Source of the DNA: Mariniphaga sediminis
GTDB lineage: Bacteria > Bacteroidota > Bacteroidia > Bacteroidales > Prolixibacteraceae
NCBI RefSeq assembly: GCF_003573545.1
Contig: NZ_QWET01000026.1
Coordinates: 1-55,442 of the forward strand
Direction: 5' to 3'
Length of the DNA: 55,442 nucleotides
The notes under the pieces are model-generated. The model was not told the DNA's origin and did no database searches. It worked only from the letters and a program-made list of their open reading frames with translations. The position numbers and the translations under genes are program-made. This document shows, piece after piece, positions 34,798 through 44,096 of the stretch (position 1 is its first letter; the number at the start of each line of letters is the position of its first letter).

Positions 34798-35733
34798 CTA
34801 ACATCTTTCATCACCGTGTTTGGCAATCCATTCCCTGGCGTAATCAACCGCTTTTAGATTTTTATTGACAAGCGGTGTGCAATGAAAAATCATCCCCTCG
34901 ATTTGACCTTCTTTATACAACCGGAGAGCAAAATCGAGCTGTTTAACCATAAAATCTTGGCTCAGCTCTTTTTTACCTCCAAAATCCCACATATAAATAC
35001 CAAGTAGTGTCCGTTTGTCCGGAACCAGTGACCGGTATTTTTTAAAATTTTCCTCGATCTTTTGAATGTCGGCTCCGGTCCATATCCAGAGTGAAACAAC
35101 ATCAACATATTTCATGGACCATTGAATTGATGGGTGCAATTGATGCGTATATAAAACCATTGCAAGATCCAGACGCCGTTTATAGGCTAGCGTTTCTCCA
35201 TACAGTTGATTCATCTCTTCCATAGACAGAGCCGCTGGAGCGACGTCAATCACAGAACTATTATCAGACGCGCGTTCTCCACTAAAGCGGAAAAAATCGT
35301 CCAGAAAATAGCCGGTAAGGTTAGGCATCCTGTCGCGCAGGCTAAAAACATAATTTTTCAATGTCTGATAAGATTCGTTAGTGCCCATGGAAAGGGTCCA
35401 GGCAATACGTTTGACATCTTTAAACTGTGTCAGGTAGTCATCGTCAGGAACTCCGTGCCTTATTACACAAACATTTGGTATCCCCATATCCTTAATACCA
35501 TCAGCCATGCTAATGGGAGGACTCAGCGGAATATTATAAAGTCCGTCGGGCCCGTCATAAACCCCGGAGTCATGTCCCCACATCCACAGGCGATCCCGTA
35601 AATTGTTCTCGTACGCAGGAAAATTATTTTCTTTGGAACTGATACACCCCATTGGTAAGGACCCCAATGCAGGGAATGCACTTACTCCAGCCAGGAATGA
35701 GGCCTTCTTCAAGAATACTCTTCGATTAACCAT
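34798..35733 (-). CDS. Exported TIM-barrel-like protein, putative hydrolase
   Basis: A 311-residue protein with an Arg-rich start and hydrophobic signal (MVNRRVFLKKASFLAGVSAFPALGSL); the Cys in PMGCISSK suggests a lipoprotein. I do not recognise a named family. The order of segments suggests a (beta/alpha)8 barrel: LWMWGHDSG, IPNVCVIRHG, RIAWTLSMG, LTGYFLDDFFRF, LDLAMVLYTHQL, VDVVSLWIWTG, LLGIYMWDFGG and IEGMIFHCTPL. The paired Asp in YFLDDFF and the Asp in YMWDFGG lie at strand ends, where catalytic acids of glycosidases sit. It is the first gene after susD, where loci usually place their surface hydrolase. Confidence 0.6.
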   Translation of the reverse strand: MVNRRVFLKKASFLAGVSAFPALGSLPMGCISSKENNFPAYENNLRDRLWMWGHDSGVYDGPDGLYNIPLSPPISMADGIKDMGIPNVCVIRHGVPDDDYLTQFKDVKRIAWTLSMGTNESYQTLKNYVFSLRDRMPNLTGYFLDDFFRFSGERASDNSSVIDVAPAALSMEEMNQLYGETLAYKRRLDLAMVLYTHQLHPSIQWSMKYVDVVSLWIWTGADIQKIEENFKKYRSLVPDKRTLLGIYMWDFGGKKELSQDFMVKQLDFALRLYKEGQIEGMIFHCTPLVNKNLKAVDYAREWIAKHGDERC

Positions 35734-35795
35734 TGATCTTTCTTATTTTAATTGTTTATTGTAAAACATTATGTTTTGTAAGAAAAACAAAATTC

Positions 35796-35836
35796 TATCT
35801 TAGACTTACATAAACAAGTCATGTAAGTCTAAGATA
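35796..35836 (-). terminator. Long perfect hairpin after susD (leftward locus)
   Basis: A 16-bp perfect stem TATCTTAGACTTACAT/ATGTAAGTCTAAGATA has a 9-nt loop. Downstream on the minus strand the sequence is T-rich (GAATTTTGTTTTTC) rather than a clean T run. It lies between susD and the genes for the cytoplasmic steps, so it may reduce read-through or stabilise the susCD message. Confidence 0.65.
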
Positions 35837-35853
35837 AAGAGATAAATAATTAT

Positions 35854-37563
35854 TTACTTATCGTATCCGGGATTTTGAGACAGATTAGAATTCAGGGTAA
35901 ATTCTATCGAAGGAATGGGATACAAATAGTCCCGGTCTTCGTTAAATTCATAGCCGGAAAGGAGTGATTTTTGATATGGATCAATATACCCATTTTCATC
36001 AAGATATACATTTGTTCCAATAACCATTTCCGGAAAATCAGCTTGTGAAAACTTCATACCTAATGGCCTTTTATTAACAAATACTTGGTGAGAACGCCAT
36101 CTAAGCATATCCATCAATCTTAAACCTTCACATGCCAGTTCCACTCTCCTTTCTCTTCTGATTTCATTAATAAGGGGAGATAAAGAAGGAAAATCCCAGT
36201 CAGAATCAAATGCTATATTATCCATATTCAAATGCGGCATTCCTACCCGATCTCTCAATTTATTTATGGTTAAATCTATATCTGCCTGAGTCACCTGTCC
36301 TAATTCCGCTTTAGCTTCAATATAATTCAGCAGGGCTTCAGCGTACCTAAAAATTATTGAGCCAATCTGGCATTGATAATAACTTTCCTTCAAATGGTCT
36401 CCCCACCTGTTGGAATACTTCTTTAACTGGTAACCGGTAACACACAAATAAGAACCACTTTTATCTATATCGGGTTTTTCAAAAAAAGTAATATCCGATC
36501 CAATAATATTCACCGGGTCTGTAGGTAAATATATCGTCTGGGCTAATCTGGGATCCCGGTTTACAACAATATCGTTCAGGCTATTGTCACCCTGATAAAG
36601 AGAACTTTGGCTTATTGGCAATCCATCTGTACATAAATAATCATCCACCAAAGATTTGGTAATACCACGTCCCATCCCCCAAATACTGGGCTGCCAGCGG
36701 AACAATCCCAAATCGATATCCCACTTTTTCCAGAGCATAACCTCTGAGTTATTACTATAATCATCCTGTCCGAAAAACTGGTAGTAATCTATCTCCGGAT
36801 TATCTCCACCATATATACTATACAATTCTCCATCGATAAGCTGTTTTGCTGCATCCTGGGCAAGAGTCAAATACTTGGTCCCGTCTGAACCGGCAACACC
36901 AAAGGAAGTATTGGCATGATACTTTTCCCATGTGCCTTCAAACAGGCATACCCTTGATTTATATAATAATGCGATCTGACTATTCAATCGGGAAGCTGAA
37001 ACTTCTCCTTTATTTTTCATATATAAAATAGCTTTATCCAGATCAGCCACAATCGAATCCATTACTATATTGCGGGGAGTTCTCTCCATATATAATTCTT
37101 CTGAATCATTGTGCAATGGTTCACTTATCCATGGAATATCCCCAAAGTTCCGAAGTAAATTAAAATAGAAATATGCCCGAAAAAAATAGGCTTCTCCAAC
37201 ATACTGCCTTACACTCCCCCATGGAGATTCAACAGTATTATAATGGGTAAGAAAATAATTGACATTTCTGATATCGCTCCAGGACCAGCCACCGCCCGAG
37301 GCAGGAACAACTCTGGTACCGGCCAGGATAGAGCTGAATTCAGTCTCGACCAAATTATCACTGTTATTATCCAGTATCGAACCATCACCTCTGGTATCAT
37401 TAGGAAACCGGGTATAATACTGATTCACATACAATTCTAAATCCTGGGCTGTAGTCCAGTACTGATTGCTTGAGATTGAATCTAAAGGATATTTGTCGAG
37501 ATAATCTTCACATGCCGTAAAAACAAATGAAAAAAAGATAAATATGTATATATACGTTTTCAT
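35854..37563 (-). CDS. SusD/RagB-type glycan-binding lipoprotein
   Basis: A 569-residue surface lipoprotein (FIFFSFVFTACEDYLDKYP; lipid on Cys17) of the SusD/RagB family. It caps the SusC barrel and captures the glycan. The N-terminal SusD-like domain shows YYTRFPNDT, QYVGEAYFFRAYFYFNLLRNFGDIPWI and the TPR-like helices. The C-terminal part has RYAEALLNYIEAKAELGQ, RRERRVELACEGLRLMDMLRW and ends QNPGYDK, all typical. It starts 11 bp after susC. A long hairpin follows its stop codon. Confidence 0.95.
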   Translation of the reverse strand: MKTYIYIFIFFSFVFTACEDYLDKYPLDSISSNQYWTTAQDLELYVNQYYTRFPNDTRGDGSILDNNSDNLVETEFSSILAGTRVVPASGGGWSWSDIRNVNYFLTHYNTVESPWGSVRQYVGEAYFFRAYFYFNLLRNFGDIPWISEPLHNDSEELYMERTPRNIVMDSIVADLDKAILYMKNKGEVSASRLNSQIALLYKSRVCLFEGTWEKYHANTSFGVAGSDGTKYLTLAQDAAKQLIDGELYSIYGGDNPEIDYYQFFGQDDYSNNSEVMLWKKWDIDLGLFRWQPSIWGMGRGITKSLVDDYLCTDGLPISQSSLYQGDNSLNDIVVNRDPRLAQTIYLPTDPVNIIGSDITFFEKPDIDKSGSYLCVTGYQLKKYSNRWGDHLKESYYQCQIGSIIFRYAEALLNYIEAKAELGQVTQADIDLTINKLRDRVGMPHLNMDNIAFDSDWDFPSLSPLINEIRRERRVELACEGLRLMDMLRWRSHQVFVNKRPLGMKFSQADFPEMVIGTNVYLDENGYIDPYQKSLLSGYEFNEDRDYLYPIPSIEFTLNSNLSQNPGYDK

Positions 37564-37574
37564 AATGTGCTTTA

Positions 37575-40500
37575 TTAAAATGTTACATTTATTCCAACAT
37601 AAAATCCCTTGGATAGTGGATAAACCAATCCGTTAGACAAACCAAAATTTGCCTCTGGATCAAAGGATTCCATAATTTTTGAGAATGTGAGCATATTCTC
37701 AGCATTACAATAGATTCTGATATTCTCAGTTTTTACCTTTGATGATATACTGCCAGGAAGTGTATATCCGATTTGTACATTTTTCAACCTGATATACGAT
37801 CCATCCTGGATATACCTTGTTGACGGTTCATGATTTTTTGAATTTTCGCTTGTTAAATATGGTTTCGGAAAGTAAGAATCCGTATTGTCAAGGCTCCAGA
37901 AATCCAGATTATGCCCTTGCAGGGAAGAATTCCAGAATGCAGTTTGAAATCCCCAAAAACTTGGGTTATTTCCCATCCAGACATCTTTTTTACCAACCCC
38001 CTGCCAAAACATGGTAAAATCAAATCTCTTGTAGTTCCCATTCAAATTTATACCATAAAGATATCTTGGAGAGCTATTCCCGATCACTTTCAAATCACCC
38101 GGATTATCAACAGTTTGGGTTCCTCTTGTTATTTTTTCATCCCCATCTAAATCTTTGTATTTAACATCTCCGGCACTCCATTTACTATATAACACTGACT
38201 GATCCCACCATTCTGAGGCTTCCTGATCTGTTTGAAATAAACCTTCTGTTTCAAATCCCCAAATTTCACCAAATGTCTTCCCTTCATAATAATTATGAAT
38301 ATACTTTGTAGGATTATTATATTTTGTAACAACAGACTTATTATCAGAAAAAACCAGGTTAATATTGTATTTAAAATCGTTGCTTACTGTCTGCTTCCAG
38401 TTTAAAGCCAATTCAAAACCATTGGTTTTTAACACCGCATTATTTTTCAAAGGGACATTCGCACCAAATACAGCTGGCAAAGTTTCTCCCGGCCCAAACA
38501 TATTTTCTGTTTTCCTGTTGAACCAGTCAAAAGACAGATTTAGCCTGTTATTTAAAAATCCGGCATCCATACCCAGATTTACAGTTTTTGATTCTTCCCA
38601 CGTCAATCCAAGACTTCTATTATTTGGTACGGTTGTATAATTAGGTCTTCTGCCGTCCATTATCCATGCTAAGTTTGTATTTTTTGGCAATACCTCAACA
38701 TGTAAATAATTTTCTACATTTTGGTTACCTAATGCGCCGTAAGAAGTTCGCAATTTTAAGGTATTGATAACATTACTTAAAGACTCCCAAAAATTTTCCT
38801 TCCAGATATTATACCCTACTGATGCTGAAGGGAAAAACCCCCACCGGCGCCCACTCTGAAATCTGGAAGATCCGTCATACCGGCCGTTTAATTCAAGCAG
38901 ATACTTTTCATCAAAATTATAAGTAAGTCTGGCAAATGCCCCTAACGTTGACCAATGAGACATTGAATCCCCGACATCTTTATCTCCTGTAGCGGTGCTA
39001 ATTGCAGGTACCGCTTCTGTGATAAGATCTCTGCGCCATCCGTTGATTGAGAAGTTATTTGAAGATTCTGATTGTCCTCCGACTATAACAGCAAATGCAT
39101 GTTTGTTGATATCCTTTGTAAAATCGATAAAGATATTTGATGTATAATATTCATAAAATGATGAAGTTTGCTCTATCCTGTTATAATTTTGGGCATAATG
39201 CCGTACCGGAGTCACCCCATCAACTGCAAATCCCTGAATAATTGCCCTGAAATTATTTCTTTTCGACCCAATGGCATTATAACTAAAGTCTGCATTAACC
39301 TTCAAATCCTTTGTTAATTCTAATACAACTGATGGGCTTATCCATAAATCTGTTGAATACTGCCTATCACTTCCACCATTGGCCAAAGCAGGAACCTGAT
39401 TTAAATCCATCGCATAATCCCCGTTCGGGGTATATATCGGATAATTCGGCCAATTTCTGGCTAACATTCCAAAAATAGCTTCCCTGTTGGTAGAACTTTC
39501 ACTAGATTGCGGATACTTCTTGTAGCTCCTCGAAAATTTACTTTTCAATGAGATGAGCATCCAGTCAGTAACGTTTAGTGAAAAATTAGAGGTCAGATTA
39601 TATCTTTGATATTTTTCATTGGCATAATTAAGTTTTCCACCATCATCATTCCAACCTAATCCCACATAGTAAGTCGAATTCGTTCCTCCTCCCGTAATAC
39701 TTAAATTATGCTTTTGGGAAAAAGTCCTGTCTTTGAAATAAACATCATACCAATCAGTATTTCCATTGGCTAAAGTCCAATATCCCCAACCGTTAGGATC
39801 ATTTGGATCGGGTATCATAGATGGAAAATTATCAGGATCGGCCTGGTACTTTTTCATTCTTTCGATGGTTTCATCCGAGAACAATTTATTTTGACCGGAA
39901 TTTATTGCCGCTTCATTCATTTTTGCGGCAAAAACCAAAGAATTAACCCCTTCAGGTAATACAGCAGGTGCCAGCCAGGAGAAACTATTTGAATAGGAGG
40001 TGTTCATTTTCATGTCAACGCCACCGGATTTTGTTGTAATAAGAATTACCCCATAAGTTGCCCGCGATCCGTAAATAGCAGAAGCAGCAGCATCTTTAAG
40101 AACTGAGATTGACTTTACATCATCCGGATTGACATTATCTATATTCATCGGCATCCCATCTACCAAAACATATGGCGCTCCTCCGGAAAGCGACCCTACA
40201 CCCCTGATATTAAAATCCATGGATGCGCCGGGTTCTCCTCCATAACGACTGTTAGGAGTAATATTCAGTCCGGGTGTAATGCCCTGAAGGGCATTTGTTA
40301 TATTAGCGACAGGCCTTTTTTCCAACTGTTCCGAATCAACAACACCAACGGCACCAGTAAGATTAATTTTTTTCTGCGTCCCATATCCAACGGCTACTAC
40401 CTCTTCCAAACCAATGGTTTCTTCTTCCATCGTAACATTGATGACAGTTTGGTTACTAACAACCAATTCCTGCGTTTTCATCCCCACAAAAGAAAACACC

Positions 40501-41045
40501 AACGTGGCATCAACAGGAACACTTGAAAGAAAATATTCCCCATCGGCATTGGTAACCGTACCTTGCGTAGTCCCTTTAACCACAACGGTTACACCGGGCA
40601 GGGGTTGACCTCCGAAGTCGGTTACTTTACCGGAAACGTTTTTTTGTTGCTGCGATAATTTCGTTTCACCTGATTTTTTCGACAATACAATTTGCTTGTC
40701 TCCTATAATTGTATAGGTTACATCGGTTCTTTCGAATAACTCGTCTAAAACCTCCGTTACCGACTTATTGGTCAAATTAAGCGAAACGACCTTTTCCAGG
40801 TTAATGACCTTGTTGTTGTAAAACAAAAAATAGCCACTTTCCCGCTCAATCAGCTTTAATGCATTTGAAAGGGATTCGTTTTCAATATTTACATTGAACT
40901 TCAGCCGTTGCGGAAAACTGTCCAATGCGATGGATTGTAAACTTGTCAGAATAATTAGGAAAACACTTAGTCTCATAATCTTAACAATTTTTCGACAGCT
41001 ATTAAATAAATAACTGTAATCCTTTAAGAACCACTTTTTTTTCAT
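37575..41045 (-). CDS. SusC/RagA TonB-dependent transporter with STN domain
   Basis: A 1156-residue outer-membrane transporter. An extended N-terminus and signal (about 22-45) precede an STN domain (about 50-115; LKFNVNIENESLSNALKLIE), which contacts FecR for transmembrane signalling. A carboxypeptidase-like domain follows (about 138-210; VSGKVTDFGGQPLPGV), then the TonB-box region EEVVAVGYGTQKK, the plug (PYVLVDGMPM, VLKDAAASAIYGSRA) and the barrel. The STN domain plus the neighbouring sigma/FecR pair means that substrate binding should induce its own locus. A hairpin lies 44 bp upstream, between it and fecR. Confidence 0.95.
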   Translation of the reverse strand: MKKKWFLKDYSYLFNSCRKIVKIMRLSVFLIILTSLQSIALDSFPQRLKFNVNIENESLSNALKLIERESGYFLFYNNKVINLEKVVSLNLTNKSVTEVLDELFERTDVTYTIIGDKQIVLSKKSGETKLSQQQKNVSGKVTDFGGQPLPGVTVVVKGTTQGTVTNADGEYFLSSVPVDATLVFSFVGMKTQELVVSNQTVINVTMEEETIGLEEVVAVGYGTQKKINLTGAVGVVDSEQLEKRPVANITNALQGITPGLNITPNSRYGGEPGASMDFNIRGVGSLSGGAPYVLVDGMPMNIDNVNPDDVKSISVLKDAAASAIYGSRATYGVILITTKSGGVDMKMNTSYSNSFSWLAPAVLPEGVNSLVFAAKMNEAAINSGQNKLFSDETIERMKKYQADPDNFPSMIPDPNDPNGWGYWTLANGNTDWYDVYFKDRTFSQKHNLSITGGGTNSTYYVGLGWNDDGGKLNYANEKYQRYNLTSNFSLNVTDWMLISLKSKFSRSYKKYPQSSESSTNREAIFGMLARNWPNYPIYTPNGDYAMDLNQVPALANGGSDRQYSTDLWISPSVVLELTKDLKVNADFSYNAIGSKRNNFRAIIQGFAVDGVTPVRHYAQNYNRIEQTSSFYEYYTSNIFIDFTKDINKHAFAVIVGGQSESSNNFSINGWRRDLITEAVPAISTATGDKDVGDSMSHWSTLGAFARLTYNFDEKYLLELNGRYDGSSRFQSGRRWGFFPSASVGYNIWKENFWESLSNVINTLKLRTSYGALGNQNVENYLHVEVLPKNTNLAWIMDGRRPNYTTVPNNRSLGLTWEESKTVNLGMDAGFLNNRLNLSFDWFNRKTENMFGPGETLPAVFGANVPLKNNAVLKTNGFELALNWKQTVSNDFKYNINLVFSDNKSVVTKYNNPTKYIHNYYEGKTFGEIWGFETEGLFQTDQEASEWWDQSVLYSKWSAGDVKYKDLDGDEKITRGTQTVDNPGDLKVIGNSSPRYLYGINLNGNYKRFDFTMFWQGVGKKDVWMGNNPSFWGFQTAFWNSSLQGHNLDFWSLDNTDSYFPKPYLTSENSKNHEPSTRYIQDGSYIRLKNVQIGYTLPGSISSKVKTENIRIYCNAENMLTFSKIMESFDPEANFGLSNGLVYPLSKGFYVGINVTF

Positions 41046-41088
41046 AAATTTGTTTTTTTCTGGATTAATAATTTTGATTAATTCACAA

Positions 41089-41118
41089 GGGACAGTGGTA
41101 ACGACACTGTCCTTTTTT
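41089..41118. promoter_or_regulatory. Hairpin between fecR and susC (leftward locus)
   Basis: An 8-bp stem GGACAGTG/CACTGTCC (41090-41112) has a 7-nt loop. On the plus strand it is followed by TTTTTT. In gene orientation it reads AAAAAAGGACAGTG-tcgttac-CACTGTCCCTT, which parallels the hairpin at the same place in the rightward locus. It could be an attenuator, a processing site or a bidirectional terminator. Confidence 0.65.
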
Positions 41119-41126
41119 ATTTCTTT

Positions 41127-42161
41127 TTACTCAGCCCATATACGTACCTCCCTTTTTTCAATATTTGTTTTTACATTGGTCGATATCTCCACCATCTTTA
41201 ATACTTCCCCAATTGTTTCATCCTGAATGGTTGCCGTGTATTTAATATCGGATTTCAATAAAGATGGGGCGACTTCAAAAGTGCAGTTAAACCATCGTCC
41301 CAGTACTCTTACCACTTCATGTAGCGGGGTATCCTGAAAGACAAGGTAACCATCTTTCCAGGAGGTCATTTGTTCTATATCAACCTCTTTAATTAGCAGC
41401 TTTTTGGAACTTTTATCAAAAACCGCCTGTTCTCCCGGAACCAACTGTACTATTTCTTTTCCCTGTTTGTTGAGCAGGGCAATCTTCCCTTCTTCCAGGG
41501 TTGAAATAAGCTGCTGGTCATCTGCATAGTCATACACATCAAATGAGGTTCCCATCACTTTCACTTTCATCTCATTGACTTCAACAAAAAATGGGTGGTC
41601 AGCACTATGGGCAACTTTAAAATATCCCTGTCCTTTCAGTTTTACCGTTCGCTGCTTTTGCTTGTCAATATCCAGCGGATATTCGAGAGAACTTCCGGAG
41701 TTTAACCAGACCTCCGTCTGATCAGCCAGGGTAAAATGCAACCGGGACCCCGGATTTGCAAAAACCTCCTGCATTACTAATTCAGGTTCTTCGGGGCGGT
41801 TTTCTACACGACTAAGAAGAAACCCGGTATACACCAGCAGGGGAATAAATAAGATTGCAGCAATTCTTACAAAATAGGTTTGCCAACTAATTCTGCGCTT
41901 TACTTCGGGTTGCATTTGCTTTTTTTCTTCTTCATATATCAGCGTCAGCAACTTCATCTTAATATCGTCCAAAGAAGGTTCTTCTGTAAAACCGGATTTA
42001 TCCAGACTTTCCCAATGCCTGTGCATTAACATATCCAGTTGTTCGTCCTTATAACATGCAATAACGTAAGCTCTCAGCCTGTCTTTTTCGTTGTTGCTTA
42101 GTCCCCCACTTTGCAACTTACTAAATAGCTCTTTTATATTATTATTACTATCGGATACCAT
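41127..42161 (-). CDS. FecR-family anti-sigma factor
   Basis: A 344-residue inner-membrane regulator. The cytoplasmic N-terminal region (1-90) should hold the cognate ECF sigma factor. A single membrane segment (about 93-113; FVRIAAILFIPLLVYTGFLL) leads to a periplasmic FecR domain (about 120-225; GSRLHFTLADQTEVWLNSGSSLEYP, VMGTSFDVYDYADD, LVPGEQAVF) and a DUF4974 C-terminal domain (about 270-344; TPLHEVVRVLGRWFNCTFEV). It passes the SusC signal to the sigma factor. It lies 214 bp downstream of the sigma gene and 81 bp before susC. Confidence 0.95.
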   Translation of the reverse strand: MVSDSNNNIKELFSKLQSGGLSNNEKDRLRAYVIACYKDEQLDMLMHRHWESLDKSGFTEEPSLDDIKMKLLTLIYEEEKKQMQPEVKRRISWQTYFVRIAAILFIPLLVYTGFLLSRVENRPEEPELVMQEVFANPGSRLHFTLADQTEVWLNSGSSLEYPLDIDKQKQRTVKLKGQGYFKVAHSADHPFFVEVNEMKVKVMGTSFDVYDYADDQQLISTLEEGKIALLNKQGKEIVQLVPGEQAVFDKSSKKLLIKEVDIEQMTSWKDGYLVFQDTPLHEVVRVLGRWFNCTFEVAPSLLKSDIKYTATIQDETIGEVLKMVEISTNVKTNIEKREVRIWAE

Positions 42162-42267
42162 CTACTTATTTACGACTTATATTAAGGTATACACACAGGG
42201 AATAAAAAACCCCTATTGGTTTATAAAAAAAAGAAGAATACACACCTAAAATAAAACCGGAAGAATG

Positions 42268-42291
42268 CTACCTGCAAAGCAATTCAGGTAG
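42268..42291 (-). other. Short hairpin between sigma and fecR genes
   Basis: A 7-bp perfect stem CTACCTG/CAGGTAG with a 10-nt loop lies in the otherwise AT-rich 214-bp spacer 42162-42375. Its role is unknown, and no T run follows. Confidence 0.35.
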
Positions 42292-42375
42292 AAAAGTCAT
42301 TAAAAACAATCTCATTAAAACACTACCATTCAAAACACTATCTCTTTTACAACAAATAAATGCCTTTTGGATTAC

Positions 42376-42960
42376 TCAAATAAATAACTCGAAAAAAATG
42401 ATTCCGGAAAAACCTAAAGAACGCAGATTCTTTTTTATTTCTGCAAGGGCGGCGGTCATCTGATTTTCCACTGTTTTTACGGAGATATCCATCTTTTTGG
42501 CAATCTCAGCATTCGAAAGGTTTTTTTCCTTGCTTAAGCAATATATTTCTCTACGCCTTGGCGAAAGCCCCTCAACTGATTTTTGATAAGCCCTGTTTAA
42601 TTCATTAAAATCCAGTTCTTCATCCAATAATACATTTTTTCCCGGGTGGAGTTTGGAATACTCCAGATATGCCTGGTGGTATTTTGATTTTCGGAGGGTA
42701 TTTAAAATCGCATTTTTAGCCATGGTGAACAGGAAGGATTCAAAGGAAGTATGGTCAACCAGTTCATTACGCGAACTCCAGATTTTCATAAAAACTTCCT
42801 GCACAATTTCTTCGGCTTCAGCCTTATCTTTTAAGTAGCTTAAAGAAAAACGGTATATTTTCTGACTGTATTTATCAAACAGGACCTGAAAGGCAAAAGG
42901 TGAACTTTTTTTCAGTTGTTGAAGAAGGTCTGTGTTTTGATATTTCTCCAGGTCAGTCAA
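42376..42960 (-). CDS. ECF RNA polymerase sigma factor
   Basis: A 194-residue sigma-70 family factor of the ECF type found with FecR in Bacteroidota. Region 2 is at about 20-90 (FDKYSQKIYRFSLSYLKDKAEAEEIVQEVFMKIW) and region 4 at about 125-185 (LSPRRREIYCLSKEKNLSNAEIAKKMDISVKTVENQM). It should direct transcription of its own locus when FecR releases it. It is divergent from a second ECF gene (43375), with 414 bp between. Confidence 0.95.
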   Translation of the reverse strand: MTDLEKYQNTDLLQQLKKSSPFAFQVLFDKYSQKIYRFSLSYLKDKAEAEEIVQEVFMKIWSSRNELVDHTSFESFLFTMAKNAILNTLRKSKYHQAYLEYSKLHPGKNVLLDEELDFNELNRAYQKSVEGLSPRRREIYCLSKEKNLSNAEIAKKMDISVKTVENQMTAALAEIKKNLRSLGFSGIIFFELFI

Positions 42961-43149
42961 TTTTTATCTGTGATTCTTTTAAAATTAAAACACAGCAAAA
43001 TAAATCAAATTGAACGAAAGCAACAAGCGCGCAAAAAAAAGAGGCTGAGAAAAGAAGAGGAGAAGTTGGGAGCGCGCGATAGCTGCTGAACAAAATAAAG
43101 TCTCAATAAACATAACCCGTGAAAAATACCCCTACCACTGACGAAGATT

Positions 43150-43320
43150 TTATTTGCAGAGAACCAGCAAAGTAGCCATTTTATCCGGCATTTCAAACCC
43201 ATTCTCTGCCACATAGCAGGAATCATCGAATGAAGTATGGCATGTAATCTCTACTGAAAAATATTGAAAGAAATAAAAGATGAGCCAGGCACCAGGCACA
43301 CTTGGTATCCGTAAAAACAT
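43150..43320 (-). CDS. Possible 56-residue ORF in the divergent sigma spacer
   Basis: This frame starts MFLRIPSVPGAWLIFYFFQY, has a short hydrophobic segment, and continues into a Cys-containing tail (EITCHTSFDDSC, YVAENGFEMPDKMATLLVLCK). I do not recognise it. The DNA under its start (CCAGGCACCAGGCAC) is repeat-like, so it may be a fragment of a dispersed element rather than a gene. The rest of the spacer 42961-43374 is AT-rich and must hold the two sigma-gene promoters, which I could not place. Confidence 0.25.
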   Translation of the reverse strand: MFLRIPSVPGAWLIFYFFQYFSVEITCHTSFDDSCYVAENGFEMPDKMATLLVLCK

Positions 43321-43374
43321 TCATTAAAAAATAATTTCTACATTTGCTCTTGTTCACTTGAATTATCATTGTAC

Positions 43375-43959
43375 ATGATAACAGATAAGACCAATAAGAT
43401 AATCAGATTCGAAGACGGTTCCGAAATATATCTGGAAGATTTTTTCAACTCCAATTACCTCAAATTTAATTCGTTTGCTTTTAATTATTTAGCTGATAAA
43501 AATGAATGCGAAGACATCGTTCAGGATGTTTTTATGTCCTTTTGGGAACAGAAAAAGACGTTTCCCAACCTTATTTCTATAAAGGCCTATTTCTATACTT
43601 CCATAAGAAATATGTGCCTGAACAGCATAAAGCATGATTTAGTAAAACAAAAATATTTTCAGGAAAGTAAGTATAAAATAGAATCAACTGAATTTTTTCT
43701 GGAAGGGATTCTTCGAAAAGAGGCAAACGGGATAATTTACGATGCAATTAATAAACTTCCTTTAATGGAAAAAAAAGTATTATTACTATCCTTAAAGGAA
43801 TGTTCCAATGAGCAGATTGCCAATGAGCTGAACATAAAAATAAACACGGTTAAAACACATAAATCCAGAGCTTACCAGGTTCTCCGAAAAAAATTAGGGA
43901 ACCTTATTCTTACCATGATAACCTTAAACAAAAGCTTCTTTTACAATTCAGCCAATTAA
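43375..43959 (+). CDS. ECF RNA polymerase sigma factor
   Basis: A 194-residue FecR-associated ECF sigma factor. Region 2 has FNYLADKNECEDIVQDVFMSFWEQKKTF, and region 4 has LPLMEKKVLLLSLKECSNEQIANELNIKINTVKTHKSRAYQVL. The ATG at 43375 is preferred over an in-frame TTG two codons upstream. It begins the rightward locus and faces the leftward sigma gene, and the two proteins are only distantly alike. It should activate its own susCD and GH78 genes. Confidence 0.93.
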   Translation: MITDKTNKIIRFEDGSEIYLEDFFNSNYLKFNSFAFNYLADKNECEDIVQDVFMSFWEQKKTFPNLISIKAYFYTSIRNMCLNSIKHDLVKQKYFQESKYKIESTEFFLEGILRKEANGIIYDAINKLPLMEKKVLLLSLKECSNEQIANELNIKINTVKTHKSRAYQVLRKKLGNLILTMITLNKSFFYNSAN

Positions 43960-44096
43960 TACCTGCAGAATTTCTTTTAGGGCCGGCCTTTCGTTTCTTC
44001 ATATTTAATGAACAAATTACATTTTTTTTTGAATGGATGTAGTCCTGTTTTAATGTGAAGTTGTTTTCAATAATAAGTAAAAATTTTTCCGTATTG

